A stretch of DNA of 7,913 nucleotides. It comes from an uncultured beta proteobacterium (GTDB lineage Bacteria > Pseudomonadota > Gammaproteobacteria > Burkholderiales > Burkholderiaceae). The notes under the pieces were generated by a model that did no database searches, was not told the DNA's origin, and saw nothing but the letters and a program-made list of their open reading frames with translations. Position 1 is the stretch's first letter, and each line of letters starts with the position of its first letter. The stretch spans positions 1 through 7,913 of the forward strand of contig CAILON010000287.1 of assembly GCA_903835865.1 (NCBI GenBank), given 5' to 3'. Both the position numbers and the translations under genes were made by a program. Below are positions 1 to 7,618 of the stretch, in pieces.

Positions 1-859
1 CAACAGGTGTGTAGGCAAGACGAACGTAGATAGGTGCGTAGGGCTCGGCTTGAGTAATTTCGATTAAAGCTTCGCGGGAGAGTTCTAACATCGCGATAAA
101 GTTGACGATGACAACAGAAATACCTTTTCCAGATTTAATGGCATCCTCAAATAACTCGCCAAACTCCACAAATTTAGCGCTTTGTAGGCGACGCAATATG
201 CGAGTCATAAAGTCACGAACAGATAATTCTTCGCGAGTAATCGTGTGATGTTGATTGAGTTTGGCACGGTGCAAGACATCGCGCCAAGCCATCTGTAAAT
301 CATCTTGATTGACTTCTGGCCAAGTGATAGCGACCGAAGTATCCACAAGGCCATGAGCGATCTGGAAGTCGCGACCATGCTGCGGAATTTGATCAAGCTC
401 TTGCGCAGCAAGCTTCATACGTTCATATTCGAGTAGCCGGCGAACCAATTCTGCGCGTGGATCGTCTACTTCTTCTTCGCTATCTGCTTTCTTCATTGGC
501 AGCAGCATGCGAGATTTAATTTCGATCAACATTGCTGCCATTAATAAATACTCAGCAGCAAGCTCAAGATTTGTATGGCGAATTTGATCGATATAGCTCA
601 GATATTGTTGAGTAACCTGAGCCATTGGAATATCGAGAACATTGAAATTCTGTTTACGAATGAGGTACAACAAAAGATCTAAGGGGCCTTCGAATGCCTC
701 TAGAAAAACCTCTAGCGCATCTGGTGGAATATAAAGATCAGTAGGAAGCTTAAAGAGTGGTTCGCCATAAAGCTTAGCGAAAGCCGATGACATCCCATCG
801 GTAACTCCATGGGTGCTATCTATTAATTCGGGTAATGGCTGATTATTCGGATCAGTCAT
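1..859 (-). CDS. scpA: Segregation and condensation protein A (kleisin of SMC-ScpAB), C-terminus cut by window edge
   Basis: ScpA is the kleisin that bridges the two heads of the SMC dimer and binds ScpB, helping to compact and segregate the nucleoid in the cytoplasm. The frame is open for 286 codons from the ATG at 857-859 to the window edge. The protein carries the ScpA N-terminal hallmark FEGPLDLLLYLIRKQ (about residues 56-70), then LELAAEYLLMAAMLIEIKSRMLLP (about 98-121), and a C-terminal winged-helix region ending near ITQAEPYAPIYVRL. Family members are usually 250-290 residues, so only a few C-terminal residues are probably missing. The start overlaps the end of the DUF3460 gene by 8 bp (ATGACTGA at 852-859) and has no clear Shine-Dalgarno sequence, which suggests translational coupling. 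The first 22 or so residues look variable, and an internal ATG at codon 23 is a possible alternative start. Family assignment is very secure. Confidence 0.95.
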   Translation of the reverse strand, partial: MTDPNNQPLPELIDSTHGVTDGMSSAFAKLYGEPLFKLPTDLYIPPDALEVFLEAFEGPLDLLLYLIRKQNFNVLDIPMAQVTQQYLSYIDQIRHTNLELAAEYLLMAAMLIEIKSRMLLPMKKADSEEEVDDPRAELVRRLLEYERMKLAAQELDQIPQHGRDFQIAHGLVDTSVAITWPEVNQDDLQMAWRDVLHRAKLNQHHTITREELSVRDFMTRILRRLQSAKFVEFGELFEDAIKSGKGISVVIVNFIAMLELSREALIEITQAEPYAPIYVRLAYTPV

Positions 860-1040
860 TCGAGTAAACGTAAGCGCGTTGTTTCAATTTAGCGGCTTTT
901 GCGCGACGCTGATCTTCAACACTTAATGGCTCTTTATCCCAAAGCAGGGCACGACCAGCTTGTTGGTCGGCTTCGAGGTTTGGCTTCTCGGTTTTCAGTT
1001 CGATTAAGAACTGGGTGAATTCAGACTGATATCTTGCCAT
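852..1040 (-). CDS. DUF3460 family small protein, function unknown
   Basis: This 62-residue basic, soluble protein starts MARYQSEFTQFLIELK and contains a central DQQAGRALLWDKEP segment followed by an Arg/Lys/Ala-rich helix (about residues 42-56). I recognise this as the DUF3460 family, small proteins largely confined to betaproteobacteria and commonly found beside scpA; no function is established to my knowledge. There is no signal peptide or membrane segment. The ATG is preceded on the minus strand by AGGAAA (1045-1050), a good Shine-Dalgarno site with short spacing. The stop codon overlaps the scpA start by 8 bp, so the two are probably co-translated. A role alongside the SMC-ScpAB condensin is inferred from position only. 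Confidence 0.88.
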   Translation of the reverse strand: MARYQSEFTQFLIELKTEKPNLEADQQAGRALLWDKEPLSVEDQRRAKAAKLKQRAYVYSND

Positions 1041-1044
1041 GACA

Positions 1045-1050
1045 TTTCCT
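1045..1050 (-). promoter_or_regulatory. Ribosome binding site of the DUF3460 gene
   Basis: On the minus strand AGGAAA lies 4 nt before the ATG of the DUF3460 gene. It supports that start and is the only clear Shine-Dalgarno site for the DUF3460-scpA pair. Confidence 0.6.
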
Positions 1051-1069
1051 AAAATACTTAATAAATTCA

Positions 1070-1100
1070 GTAACTTATGGTATTTAGTTCCAAAAGTTAC
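1070..1100. repeat. Imperfect inverted repeat in the DUF3460 leader
   Basis: GTAACTTATGG (1070-1080) and CCAAAAGTTAC (1090-1100) form an 11-bp stem with one A-A mismatch and a 9-nt loop. It lies between the candidate minus-strand TATAAT (1119-1124) and the DUF3460 start codon, so it would fall in the 5' leader of that transcript. There is no adjacent T-run in either direction, so it is not a typical intrinsic terminator. It could be a leader hairpin or a protein-binding palindrome; the function is unknown. Confidence 0.5.
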
Positions 1101-1118
1101 CTGGGGACTACGACCACC

Positions 1119-1124
1119 ATTATA
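1119..1124 (-). promoter_or_regulatory. Candidate -10 element for the DUF3460-scpA transcript
   Basis: The minus strand reads a perfect TATAAT here, about 80 bp before the DUF3460 start codon and just past the metG stop. The best -35 match is weak: TTGTAA (minus strand, 1145-1150) has a 20-bp spacer, longer than the 17 bp optimum, and the 17-bp position reads TAAAAA. It is plausible as an independent promoter for DUF3460-scpA, but readthrough from metG is also possible because no terminator is visible between them. Confidence 0.35.
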
Positions 1125-1144
1125 GGTGCTTTTTAGGCCCTTTT

Positions 1145-2815
1145 TTACAAGTTTGCTGCCAGCAAAGCCTCAATTTGTGGGGCTTCTACCCGAGCCATGA
1201 GGTGCTTATAGGCATTAATTGGATTCTTGCTGGAAAGCGGGATGGCAATATCGCTCCAATTTAATGGTCCTAAGGATAAAAATGCTTCTACACCAGCGGC
1301 GACTTGAGGGATAACGGGTTTTAGGTACAGGCTGAGCATTCTGAATGCTTCAAGCGTGATGCTGCATACGCGCTGTAAGTCAGCTTCACGAGCCGGATCT
1401 TTAGCAATTTCCCAAGGTTTATTTTCATCTACAAAACCATTGACCTTGTCGGCAAGCTCCATGACAGAGCGCAATGCTTTTGCGTACTCGCGTCCTTCAT
1501 AGAGGGCAGCAATTTTTTCACTTGCAGCAGCAATTTCTTTCAGCAATGGGTGATTCATGGCTTCATCAGAAACAACACCACTAAATCGTTTGACTAAAAA
1601 TCCTGCGCTGCGACTTGCAATATTGATGTATTTTCCGAGCAGATCACTATTGACGCGGGCAACAAAATCTTGCAAATTGAGATCTAAATCTTCCATGCTG
1701 TCATTTAACTTCGTAGCGAAGTAATAGCGGAACCACTCAGGATTAAAGCCACATTCAATCACGCTATTAGCAGAGATCAAGGTGCCGCGTGATTTACTCA
1801 TCTTCTCGCCATCAACCGTCAGGAAGCCATGAGCAAATACATTGGTCGGAGTGCGGTAGCCTGCAAACTGTAAGGTAGCTGGCCAGAAAAGCGTATGAAA
1901 ATAGAGAATGTCTTTGCCGATGAAATGGTATTGCTCAGTGGTCGTATCGGGTTTAACCCACTCATCAAAATTGAGGCCTTTAGCCTGGCAGTAATTGAGG
2001 AAGCTGGCGTAGTAACCAATTGGTGCATCTAGCCATACATAGAAGTATTTACCAGGGGCATCGGGGATTTCGAAGCCAAAGTAAGGGGCGTCACGGGAGA
2101 TATCCCAGTCGCCTAATTTACTATCTCCAGGCTCGCCAACCCATTCCTTCATTTTGTTGCGAGCTTCGGGTTGTAATGGCGTTTTTACTTGAGTCCATTC
2201 GCGTAAAAAATTTTCACAACGAGGATCTGATAATTTGAAGAAATAGTGATCAGAAATTTTTTTGATTGGTGTGGCACCGCTCACTACTGAGAAGGGATTT
2301 TTTAAATCCGTCGGTGAATAGGTGGCACCACATTTTTCACAGTTATCACCATATTGATCTTTAGCGCCGCACTTAGGGCATTCACCTTTGATAAACCGAT
2401 CCGGCAAAAACATCTCTTTAATAGGATCGTAAGCTTGCTCAATGGCACGCTTTTCAATCAAGCCCGCATCACGTAGCTTTAGGTAAATACTTTGCGCTAG
2501 CATTTCATTCTCAGGACTATCAGTGGTGTAGTAGTTGTCGAATGAGATGAGGAAGTTATCAAAGTCGCGCTTATGTTCTTTCCAAACATTAGCGATAAGT
2601 TCTTTTGGCGTGAGACCTTCTTTTTCTGCGCGCAACATGATGGGGGTGCCGTGTGTGTCATCGGCGCCTACGTAATGAACCTCATGATTGCGCATCCGTT
2701 GGAAGCGAACCCAAATATCCGTCTGAATATATTCCACCAGATGGCCGATATGGATCTGACCATTGGCATACGGTAAGGCGGAAGTGACAAGAAGACGACG
2801 TTGGGAGCTGCTCAT
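1145..2815 (-). CDS. metG: Methionine-tRNA ligase, short form without C-terminal tRNA-binding domain
   Basis: This cytoplasmic class I aminoacyl-tRNA synthetase activates methionine with ATP and charges initiator and elongator tRNA-Met. In the 556-residue product the nucleotide-binding HIGH motif is at residues 22-25 and KMSKS at 338-342. The connective peptide carries one zinc knuckle of four cysteines (C146, C149, C159, C162), as in the MetG1 (E. coli-like) class. The active-site segments WLDAPIGY (261-268) and [15 protein letters not shown] (298-312) are intact, and an alpha-helical anticodon-binding domain follows (about 385-530). The protein stops soon after that domain, whereas the E. 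coli enzyme (about 677 residues) continues into an EMAP/Trbp111-like dimerisation and tRNA-binding domain. The ATG at 2813-2815 has no obvious Shine-Dalgarno sequence. The gene is divergent from fdhD. Catalytic function is expected to be intact. Confidence 0.97.
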   Translation of the reverse strand: MSSSQRRLLVTSALPYANGQIHIGHLVEYIQTDIWVRFQRMRNHEVHYVGADDTHGTPIMLRAEKEGLTPKELIANVWKEHKRDFDNFLISFDNYYTTDSPENEMLAQSIYLKLRDAGLIEKRAIEQAYDPIKEMFLPDRFIKGECPKCGAKDQYGDNCEKCGATYSPTDLKNPFSVVSGATPIKKISDHYFFKLSDPRCENFLREWTQVKTPLQPEARNKMKEWVGEPGDSKLGDWDISRDAPYFGFEIPDAPGKYFYVWLDAPIGYYASFLNYCQAKGLNFDEWVKPDTTTEQYHFIGKDILYFHTLFWPATLQFAGYRTPTNVFAHGFLTVDGEKMSKSRGTLISANSVIECGFNPEWFRYYFATKLNDSMEDLDLNLQDFVARVNSDLLGKYINIASRSAGFLVKRFSGVVSDEAMNHPLLKEIAAASEKIAALYEGREYAKALRSVMELADKVNGFVDENKPWEIAKDPAREADLQRVCSITLEAFRMLSLYLKPVIPQVAAGVEAFLSLGPLNWSDIAIPLSSKNPINAYKHLMARVEAPQIEALLAANL

Positions 2816-2957
2816 GTAAAGCGGACTTAAATAAGAAGGTTAAATTAGGCTCAATCCACAATTATGCTGGCTTGAGCAATGATTTTAGTCTGCGGTTAAA
2901 GTAAAACCCCCATTAGTACCGATAAAATTGAGTTCAACCCTATTTAGAAGGCGCCCA
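2816..2957. promoter_or_regulatory. Divergent metG / fdhD intergenic promoter region
   Basis: This 142-bp gap between divergently read genes must contain promoters for both. For fdhD (plus strand) the best -10 candidate is TAAAAT at 2923-2928, about 30 bp before the ATG, but no convincing -35 lies at the right distance. For metG (minus strand) possible -10 elements are CATAAT (2861-2866) or TATTTA (2828-2833); the latter has TTGAGC (2849-2854) upstream, with a short 15-bp spacer. None is strong. I see no riboswitch-like conserved structure. Confidence 0.4.
2946..2951 (+). promoter_or_regulatory. Ribosome binding site that decides the fdhD start
   Basis: AGAAGG lies 6 nt before the ATG at 2958. 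It favours that ATG over the in-frame TTG at 2928, which would add ten residues and has no Shine-Dalgarno sequence. Confidence 0.65.
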
Positions 2958-3809
2958 ATGTCAGTAGAGGCAGGCAAACCAAATATTCAGATGTCGAGTG
3001 CCTCCGTGCCCCTAGTGCACGAGGTAGAGATATTGGATGAAGCGGGACGCAGCAAGCTAGCCCATATCCCTGGAGAGCGCCCCTTAACCATTTATTTGGA
3101 TAAGCGTGAGGTAGTCACCTTGATGACACTAGGAAGCGCCCCTGAAGCCCTAGTGCTGGGTTATTTGCGCAACCAGCGCTTAGTTGAATCGGCCGAAGAT
3201 ATTGAGAGCATTCAGGTAGATTGGGAGACGGATTCTGCTGCAGTAAAGACTCATCGGAGCACGGTAGATATTGACGCTTTGACCAGCAAACGCGTGGTTA
3301 CTACGGGTTGTGGTCAGGGAACCATGTTCGGCGGTCTGATGGAGGAGATGTCGGAGACTCAGCTGCCGAATGGACCTTTGCTATCTCAAGAGGCAATCGT
3401 TGCCTTGGTGGATGCGATTCGTCTGCATGACACGATTTATAAGAAGTCAGGCTCAGTTCATGCCTGCGCCGTCTTCGAGCGTGAAGGTGAGCATGGGGTT
3501 CGCATGCTCCACTTTATTGAGGATGTTGGCCGCCATAATGCGGTTGACTCGATTTCTGGCTTGATGTGGTTAGCCAATAAATCCGGGAAGGATTTGATCT
3601 TCTTTACGACGGGGCGCTTGACCTCAGAAATGGTCATTAAGGGTGCTCAGATGGGCATTCCTTTCTTGCTGACTCGGTCTGGAGTCACCCTCATGGGCTT
3701 AGAGTTGGCTCGCAAAACCAATTTGACGATCCTATCCCGCTGCTCTGGTAAACACTTCGAGATTTACAACGGCTCTGAGCGGGTGGTATTTACCCAAATC
3801 CCAGGATAA
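2958..3809 (+). CDS. fdhD: Formate dehydrogenase accessory sulfurtransferase FdhD
   Basis: FdhD accepts sulfur from a cysteine desulfurase (IscS in E. coli) and passes it to the bis-MGD molybdenum cofactor of formate dehydrogenase, which is needed for activity; it acts in the cytoplasm. The 283-residue product shows family signatures: TTGCGQGTMFGG (115-126), SGSVHACAVF (164-173), EDVGRHNAVDSISG (188-201), FFTTGRLTSEMVIKGA (215-230) and the C-terminal LTRSGVTLMGLELARKT. In E. coli FdhD the active-site loop has two cysteines (C121 and C124, CXXC); here the equivalent reads C118-G-Q-G121, so only the first is kept. The ATG at 2958 was chosen because AGAAGG precedes it at 6 nt; a TTG at 2928 is in frame but lacks such a site. 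No formate dehydrogenase gene is in the window. dcd follows after 39 bp. Confidence 0.93.
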   Translation: MSVEAGKPNIQMSSASVPLVHEVEILDEAGRSKLAHIPGERPLTIYLDKREVVTLMTLGSAPEALVLGYLRNQRLVESAEDIESIQVDWETDSAAVKTHRSTVDIDALTSKRVVTTGCGQGTMFGGLMEEMSETQLPNGPLLSQEAIVALVDAIRLHDTIYKKSGSVHACAVFEREGEHGVRMLHFIEDVGRHNAVDSISGLMWLANKSGKDLIFFTTGRLTSEMVIKGAQMGIPFLLTRSGVTLMGLELARKTNLTILSRCSGKHFEIYNGSERVVFTQIPG

Positions 3810-3813
3810 ATAG

Positions 3814-3842
3814 TGGGCATGTCTTAGCGAAGGTTTTACAAT
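3814..3842 (+). promoter_or_regulatory. Candidate dcd promoter giving a leaderless transcript
   Basis: TGGGCA (3814-3819, 4 of 6 to the -35 consensus) and TACAAT (3837-3842, 5 of 6 to the -10) are separated by exactly 17 bp. The A of the dcd ATG (3849) is 7 nt after the -10, the usual distance to a transcription start. No Shine-Dalgarno sequence lies close to the ATG; the only GAAGG (3829-3833) is 15 nt away. These observations fit transcription beginning at the start codon itself, just after the fdhD stop. Confidence 0.45.
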
Positions 3843-3848
3843 TCGGCC

Positions 3849-4415
3849 ATGACTATTAAATCTGACCACTGGATCCGCCGCATGGGTGAGCAAGGCATGA
3901 TCAGCCCATTTGAACCTGGGCAAGTCCGCCAAGACGCTGCAGGCAACAAAATCGTAAGTTATGGCACTTCAAGCTATGGCTATGACATTCGTTGTGCAGA
4001 CGAATTCAAGATCTTCACAAACATCAACAGCACGATTGTTGACCCTAAGAATTTCGATGAACAATCCTTTGTGGATTTCAGGGGCGATGTTTGTATTATT
4101 CCGCCAAATTCTTTTGCTTTAGCTAGGACTGTGGAGTACTTCAAGATTCCCCGTAGCGTATTAACAGTCTGCGTTGGTAAGAGCACTTATGCACGCTGTG
4201 GAATCATTGTGAACGTCACTCCATTTGAGCCTGAATGGGAGGGTTATGTCACTTTAGAGTTTTCCAATACAACCCCATTGCCCGCAAAAATTTATGCTGG
4301 TGAAGGATGTGCGCAAGTACTCTTCTTTGAGAGTGATGAAATTTGCGGCACATCTTACAAAGATCGCGGCGGCAAGTATCAAGGTCAGCGGGGCGTAACC
4401 CTGCCTAAGACCTAA
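3849..4415 (+). CDS. dcd: dCTP deaminase
   Basis: Dcd deaminates dCTP to dUTP and ammonia in the cytoplasm; dUTPase then yields dUMP for thymidylate synthesis. The 188-residue product is close to the E. coli length (193) and belongs to the trimeric dUTPase/Dcd fold. It shows [13 protein letters not shown] (41-53), KSTYARCGI (111-119), and [17 protein letters not shown] (124-140), whose E137 aligns with the catalytic glutamate of E. coli Dcd (E138). The C-terminal nucleotide-closing segment [17 protein letters not shown] (170-186) is complete. The E. coli-type length and C-terminus argue for the monofunctional deaminase rather than the bifunctional dCTP deaminase/dUTPase, but this is a judgement by eye. 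It is the likely first gene of a run that continues into the channel, decarboxylase and panD, with a 13-bp gap to the next gene. Confidence 0.96.
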   Translation: MTIKSDHWIRRMGEQGMISPFEPGQVRQDAAGNKIVSYGTSSYGYDIRCADEFKIFTNINSTIVDPKNFDEQSFVDFRGDVCIIPPNSFALARTVEYFKIPRSVLTVCVGKSTYARCGIIVNVTPFEPEWEGYVTLEFSNTTPLPAKIYAGEGCAQVLFFESDEICGTSYKDRGGKYQGQRGVTLPKT

Positions 4416-4428
4416 GTCATTTACGGCA

Positions 4429-5343
4429 GTGCGTAAATTTCATTTCAGTCGAAATCCTGCGCGGATTAATCTGGAAGAATATCGCGCAACCCTAACGCGC
4501 TCTGCAGTCGCGCGTCCAGAAAATAATTTTTATCATTGGCTATTAGGCACGAGTTGGACCAGCTTTCTCTTGCTGGTGATCTTTGTTTATTTGGGAACCA
4601 ATCTTTTATTTGCTTTGGCTTATTTGGCTTGTGGTGATGGTGCGATTACCCATGCTGAGCCAGGCTCCTTGCTAGATGTCTTTTTCTTTAGCGTTCAAAC
4701 AATGGCCACGATTGGCTATGGTCGCATGACGCCAGTGGGGCATTGGCCCAACTCGATTGTGACCTTTGAGGCCTTCTTTGGCATTGTGTACTCCGCCCTA
4801 ACTACTGGTTTGGCATTTGCGCGCTTTACAAGACCAACTGCTGGTGTGCGTTTCTCGAAAGTTGCTGTGGTTGGTAGTCACAATGGCATTAAGACGCTAA
4901 AGTTTCGGGTTGCCAATGACCGCAGTTCACATATTGTTGAGGCACAGCTGCGCCTTTGGATGATCGCAGAAAGTATGACTGACGAAGGTGAGCGTTATCG
5001 CCGCTCAGTAGAGTTACCTTTGCATCGCTCTGAGAGCCCAGTCTTTTCTTTGACTTGGACTGCCATGCATAGTATAGATACAGATAGTCCTTTAAATGAA
5101 TTTTTGGGTAATAGTGCGTTGGATCAACATTGGCATCTATTAATTACTTTTACTGGCTATCACGAGAGCTTGGCTAACCAGGTTTATGCAAGGCACGTTT
5201 ACTTGCCGCGAGATGTCCAGCAAAATGCGACATTTGTCGATATAGTCACGGTTTTGCCAGATGGTGGGCGAGTCATTGATTTGTCCAATTTTGAGAAGTG
5301 GGTTCCGAATACATCGGACAAGTTAGCAGGGGAGTATTCATGA
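4429..5343 (+). CDS. KirBac-type inward-rectifier potassium channel
   Basis: This is an inner-membrane tetrameric K+ channel subunit with two membrane helices and a large cytoplasmic domain. In the 304-residue product an amphipathic N-terminal region with PENNFYHWLLGTSW (30-43) is followed by TM1 (about 44-66), a pore helix and the selectivity filter TIGYG (94-98) within FFFSVQTMATIGYGRMTP, and TM2 (about 107-131) ending ARFTRPTAGV. Residues about 137-300 form the immunoglobulin-like Kir domain (RSESPVFSLTWTAMHSID, LLITFTGYHE, YARHVYLPRD, FVDIVTVLPDGGRVIDLSNFE). From memory it closely resembles Magnetospirillum KirBac3.1. By hand alignment with Kir2.1, the rectification-controller aspartate position is S122. 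The start is a GTG without a clear Shine-Dalgarno, 13 bp after dcd, so translation may be coupled; this start is the least certain part. The stop overlaps the decarboxylase ATG by 4 bp. Confidence 0.93.
   Translation: MRKFHFSRNPARINLEEYRATLTRSAVARPENNFYHWLLGTSWTSFLLLVIFVYLGTNLLFALAYLACGDGAITHAEPGSLLDVFFFSVQTMATIGYGRMTPVGHWPNSIVTFEAFFGIVYSALTTGLAFARFTRPTAGVRFSKVAVVGSHNGIKTLKFRVANDRSSHIVEAQLRLWMIAESMTDEGERYRRSVELPLHRSESPVFSLTWTAMHSIDTDSPLNEFLGNSALDQHWHLLITFTGYHESLANQVYARHVYLPRDVQQNATFVDIVTVLPDGGRVIDLSNFEKWVPNTSDKLAGEYS
5328..5334 (+). promoter_or_regulatory. Ribosome binding site that decides the decarboxylase start
   Basis: AGGGGAG lies 5 nt before the ATG at 5340 and inside the last codons of the channel gene. 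It favours the 5340 start over an in-frame upstream ATG at 5298, which would overlap the channel gene by 46 bp. Confidence 0.7.
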
Positions 5344-7607
5344 AATTTCGTTTCCCAATCATCATTATTGATGAGGACTTCCGTTCCGAAAATATTTCGG
5401 GTTCTGGTATTCGCGACCTAGCAGAAGCTATTGAGAACGAGGGTATGGAGGTTATAGGCCTTACCAGTTATGGTGACCTGACCTCCTTTGCTCAACAAGC
5501 ATCCCGCGCTTCTAGCTTTATCGTATCGATTGACGATGAAGAATTTATTACGGATTCAGAAGACCAGGATCTGCCTGCGTTAAATAATTTGCGTGCCTTT
5601 ATTACCGAGGTTCGTAAGCGCAATGAAGATATCCCAATCTTTTTGTATGGCGAGACCCGTACTTCACGTCACATGCCAAACGATATCTTGCGTGAGTTGC
5701 ATGGCTTCATTCATATGAACGAAGACACCCCAGAATTCGTGGCACGTCATATTATTCGTGAAGCGAGGGTTTATTTGGATTCATTAGCGCCACCTTTTTT
5801 CCGCGCGCTTACCAATTACGCTTCAGAAGGCTCTTATTCATGGCATTGCCCAGGACACTCTGGCGGCGTAGCTTTCTTAAAAAGTCCAGTAGGCCGTATG
5901 TTTCATCAGTTCTTTGGTGAGAACATGCTCCGCGCAGACGTTTGTAATGCCGTTGAAGAATTAGGACAGCTTTTGGACCACACTGGCCCTGTGCTCCAGA
6001 GTGAGCGTAATGCAGCCCGTATCTTTAATGCAGACCACCTTTTCTTTGTTACTAACGGCACTTCAACATCAAACAAAATTGTTTGGCACTCTACCGTTGC
6101 CCCAGGCGATGTCGTGTTAGTAGACCGTAATTGCCATAAGTCTGTCATTCATTCCATCACGATGATGGGCGCAATTCCAATTTTTCTGATGCCAACGCGC
6201 AATCACTTGGGGATAATTGGCCCCATTCCAAAAGAAGAGTTTGAGTGGAAAAACATCAAGAAGAAAATTGATGCTAATCCCTTCATTAAGAATAAAGATG
6301 TCATTCCTCGTGTGATGACGCTGACTCAAAGTACTTATGACGGCATTATCTACAACGTTGAGATGATTAAAGAAATGCTCGACGGTAAAGTCGATTCATT
6401 GCACTTTGATGAAGCTTGGTTGCCACATGCTGCATTCCATCCTTTCTATAAGGACATGCACGCCATTGGTGCTGATCGTAAGCGCACTAAAAAAAGTTTG
6501 ATGTTTGCGACTCAGTCAACCCACAAGTTACTTGCCGGCCTTTCTCAAGCATCTCAAGTCTTGGTTCAAGATGCCGATGAGCATAAGCTTGATCGCGATT
6601 GCTTCAATGAGGCTTATTTGATGCATACCTCAACTAGTCCGCAATACGCGATTATTGCTTCTTGCGATGTCTCTGCAGCCATGATGGAGTCTCCTGGCGG
6701 CACAACGCTGGTAGAGGAATCGATTGCAGAAGCAATGGACTTTCGCCGCGCGATGCGCGAAGTAGATGAAAAGTTTGGTGCCGATTGGTGGTTTAAGGTT
6801 TGGGGCCCAGATCACTTGGCTGAAGAGGGTATTGGTGAGCGCTCGGATTGGATCTTGGAGCCTTCTGCTTCCTGGCATGACTTTGGCAAGCTGGCGCAAG
6901 ATTTCAACATGCTTGACCCAATCAAGGCTACGGTTGTCACTCCAGGTTTGGATATTGAGGGTAACTTTGGCTCAATGGGTATTCCAGCGAGCATAGTGAC
7001 TAAATATTTAGCTGAGCACGGCGTGATCGTAGAAAAATGCGGTTTGTATTCCTTCTTCATTATGTTCACGATCGGTATTACCAAGGGTCGTTGGAATACT
7101 TTGGTTACCGAGTTGCAGCAATTTAAAGATCACTTCGATAAGAATGCTCCTCTATGGAAAGTCTTGCCAGAGTTCGTGGCGAAGCACCCACGTTATGAGC
7201 GCGTAGGCCTCAAAGATATCTGCCAGCAAATTCATGAATTCTATAAGAGCCGTAATGTGGCTCGCATGACGACAGAGATGTACACCTCTGATATGGAGCC
7301 AGCCATGATGCCATCTGAGGCGTGGGCTAAGATGGCGCACAAAGAAGTGGATCGTGTTCCGCTAGATAAATTGGATGGTCGTGTCACGGCGATGTTAGTA
7401 ACGCCATATCCACCAGGTATTCCATTATTGATTCCGGGCGAGCGCTTTAATAAGCGGATTGTGGATTACCTCTACTTTGCACGGGACTTTAATGAAAAGT
7501 TCCCTGGTTTTGAGACCGATATTCATGGACTTGTGAAGGCGGTCATAGACGGGCGTACTGAATACTATGTAGATTGCGTCAGACAAGAACCAGACATTAC
7601 ACTGTGA
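5340..7607 (+). CDS. PLP-dependent Orn/Lys/Arg decarboxylase, AdiA/CadA/SpeC fold family
   Basis: This cytoplasmic enzyme removes the alpha-carboxyl of a basic amino acid (arginine, lysine or ornithine), yielding agmatine, cadaverine or putrescine. The product is 755 residues from the ATG at 5340, about the length of E. coli AdiA (about 755) and longer than CadA or SpeC (about 711-715). Domains in order: a receiver-like wing domain (about 1-140); the aspartate-aminotransferase-fold PLP domain with WHCPGHSGG (168-176), [12 protein letters not shown] (235-246), HFDEAW (355-360, D357 predicted to contact the PLP ring nitrogen) and STHKLL, where K396 is the predicted Schiff-base lysine; and a C-terminal domain with [14 protein letters not shown] (688-701). 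Substrate cannot be fixed by eye. No basic amino acid/amine antiporter gene adjoins it, unlike adiA or cadA acid-resistance loci, so a biosynthetic polyamine role is as likely as acid resistance. The ATGA overlap implies coupling to the channel gene; panD follows 16 bp later. Confidence 0.93.
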   Translation: MKFRFPIIIIDEDFRSENISGSGIRDLAEAIENEGMEVIGLTSYGDLTSFAQQASRASSFIVSIDDEEFITDSEDQDLPALNNLRAFITEVRKRNEDIPIFLYGETRTSRHMPNDILRELHGFIHMNEDTPEFVARHIIREARVYLDSLAPPFFRALTNYASEGSYSWHCPGHSGGVAFLKSPVGRMFHQFFGENMLRADVCNAVEELGQLLDHTGPVLQSERNAARIFNADHLFFVTNGTSTSNKIVWHSTVAPGDVVLVDRNCHKSVIHSITMMGAIPIFLMPTRNHLGIIGPIPKEEFEWKNIKKKIDANPFIKNKDVIPRVMTLTQSTYDGIIYNVEMIKEMLDGKVDSLHFDEAWLPHAAFHPFYKDMHAIGADRKRTKKSLMFATQSTHKLLAGLSQASQVLVQDADEHKLDRDCFNEAYLMHTSTSPQYAIIASCDVSAAMMESPGGTTLVEESIAEAMDFRRAMREVDEKFGADWWFKVWGPDHLAEEGIGERSDWILEPSASWHDFGKLAQDFNMLDPIKATVVTPGLDIEGNFGSMGIPASIVTKYLAEHGVIVEKCGLYSFFIMFTIGITKGRWNTLVTELQQFKDHFDKNAPLWKVLPEFVAKHPRYERVGLKDICQQIHEFYKSRNVARMTTEMYTSDMEPAMMPSEAWAKMAHKEVDRVPLDKLDGRVTAMLVTPYPPGIPLLIPGERFNKRIVDYLYFARDFNEKFPGFETDIHGLVKAVIDGRTEYYVDCVRQEPDITL

Positions 7608-7612
7608 GTTAC

Positions 7613-7618
7613 AGGAGA
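7613..7618 (+). promoter_or_regulatory. Ribosome binding site of panD
   Basis: AGGAGA, near-consensus, lies 5 nt before the panD ATG in the 16-bp gap after the decarboxylase stop. It supports the start and implies efficient independent initiation on a shared transcript. Confidence 0.7.

Noticed and set aside
1131..1146. T-rich stretch at the end of metG as an intrinsic terminator
   Set aside because: The T-runs are on the plus strand, where no gene ends. On the minus strand they read as A-runs, with no GC-rich hairpin before a U-tract.
2849..2877. Inverted repeat GCTCAA...TTGAGC between metG and fdhD as an operator
   Set aside because: Arms of only 6 bp with a 17-bp loop are expected by chance in a gap of this size. 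It partly overlaps a weak -35 candidate but has no other support.
2928..2957. TTG start that would extend FdhD by ten residues
   Set aside because: It has no Shine-Dalgarno sequence, and the ATG at 2958 has AGAAGG at 6 nt. The TTG also overlaps the best fdhD -10 candidate.
5298..5339. Upstream in-frame ATG for the decarboxylase
   Set aside because: It would overlap the channel gene by 46 bp. The ATG at 5340 has a strong Shine-Dalgarno site, gives the typical family N-terminus ([14 protein letters not shown]) and the usual ATGA coupling.
5906..7084. Open frames on the minus strand and in other frames within the decarboxylase gene, up to about 90 codons
   Set aside because: They lie wholly inside a strongly conserved gene, have no recognisable domains or Shine-Dalgarno sites, and read as low-plausibility proteins.
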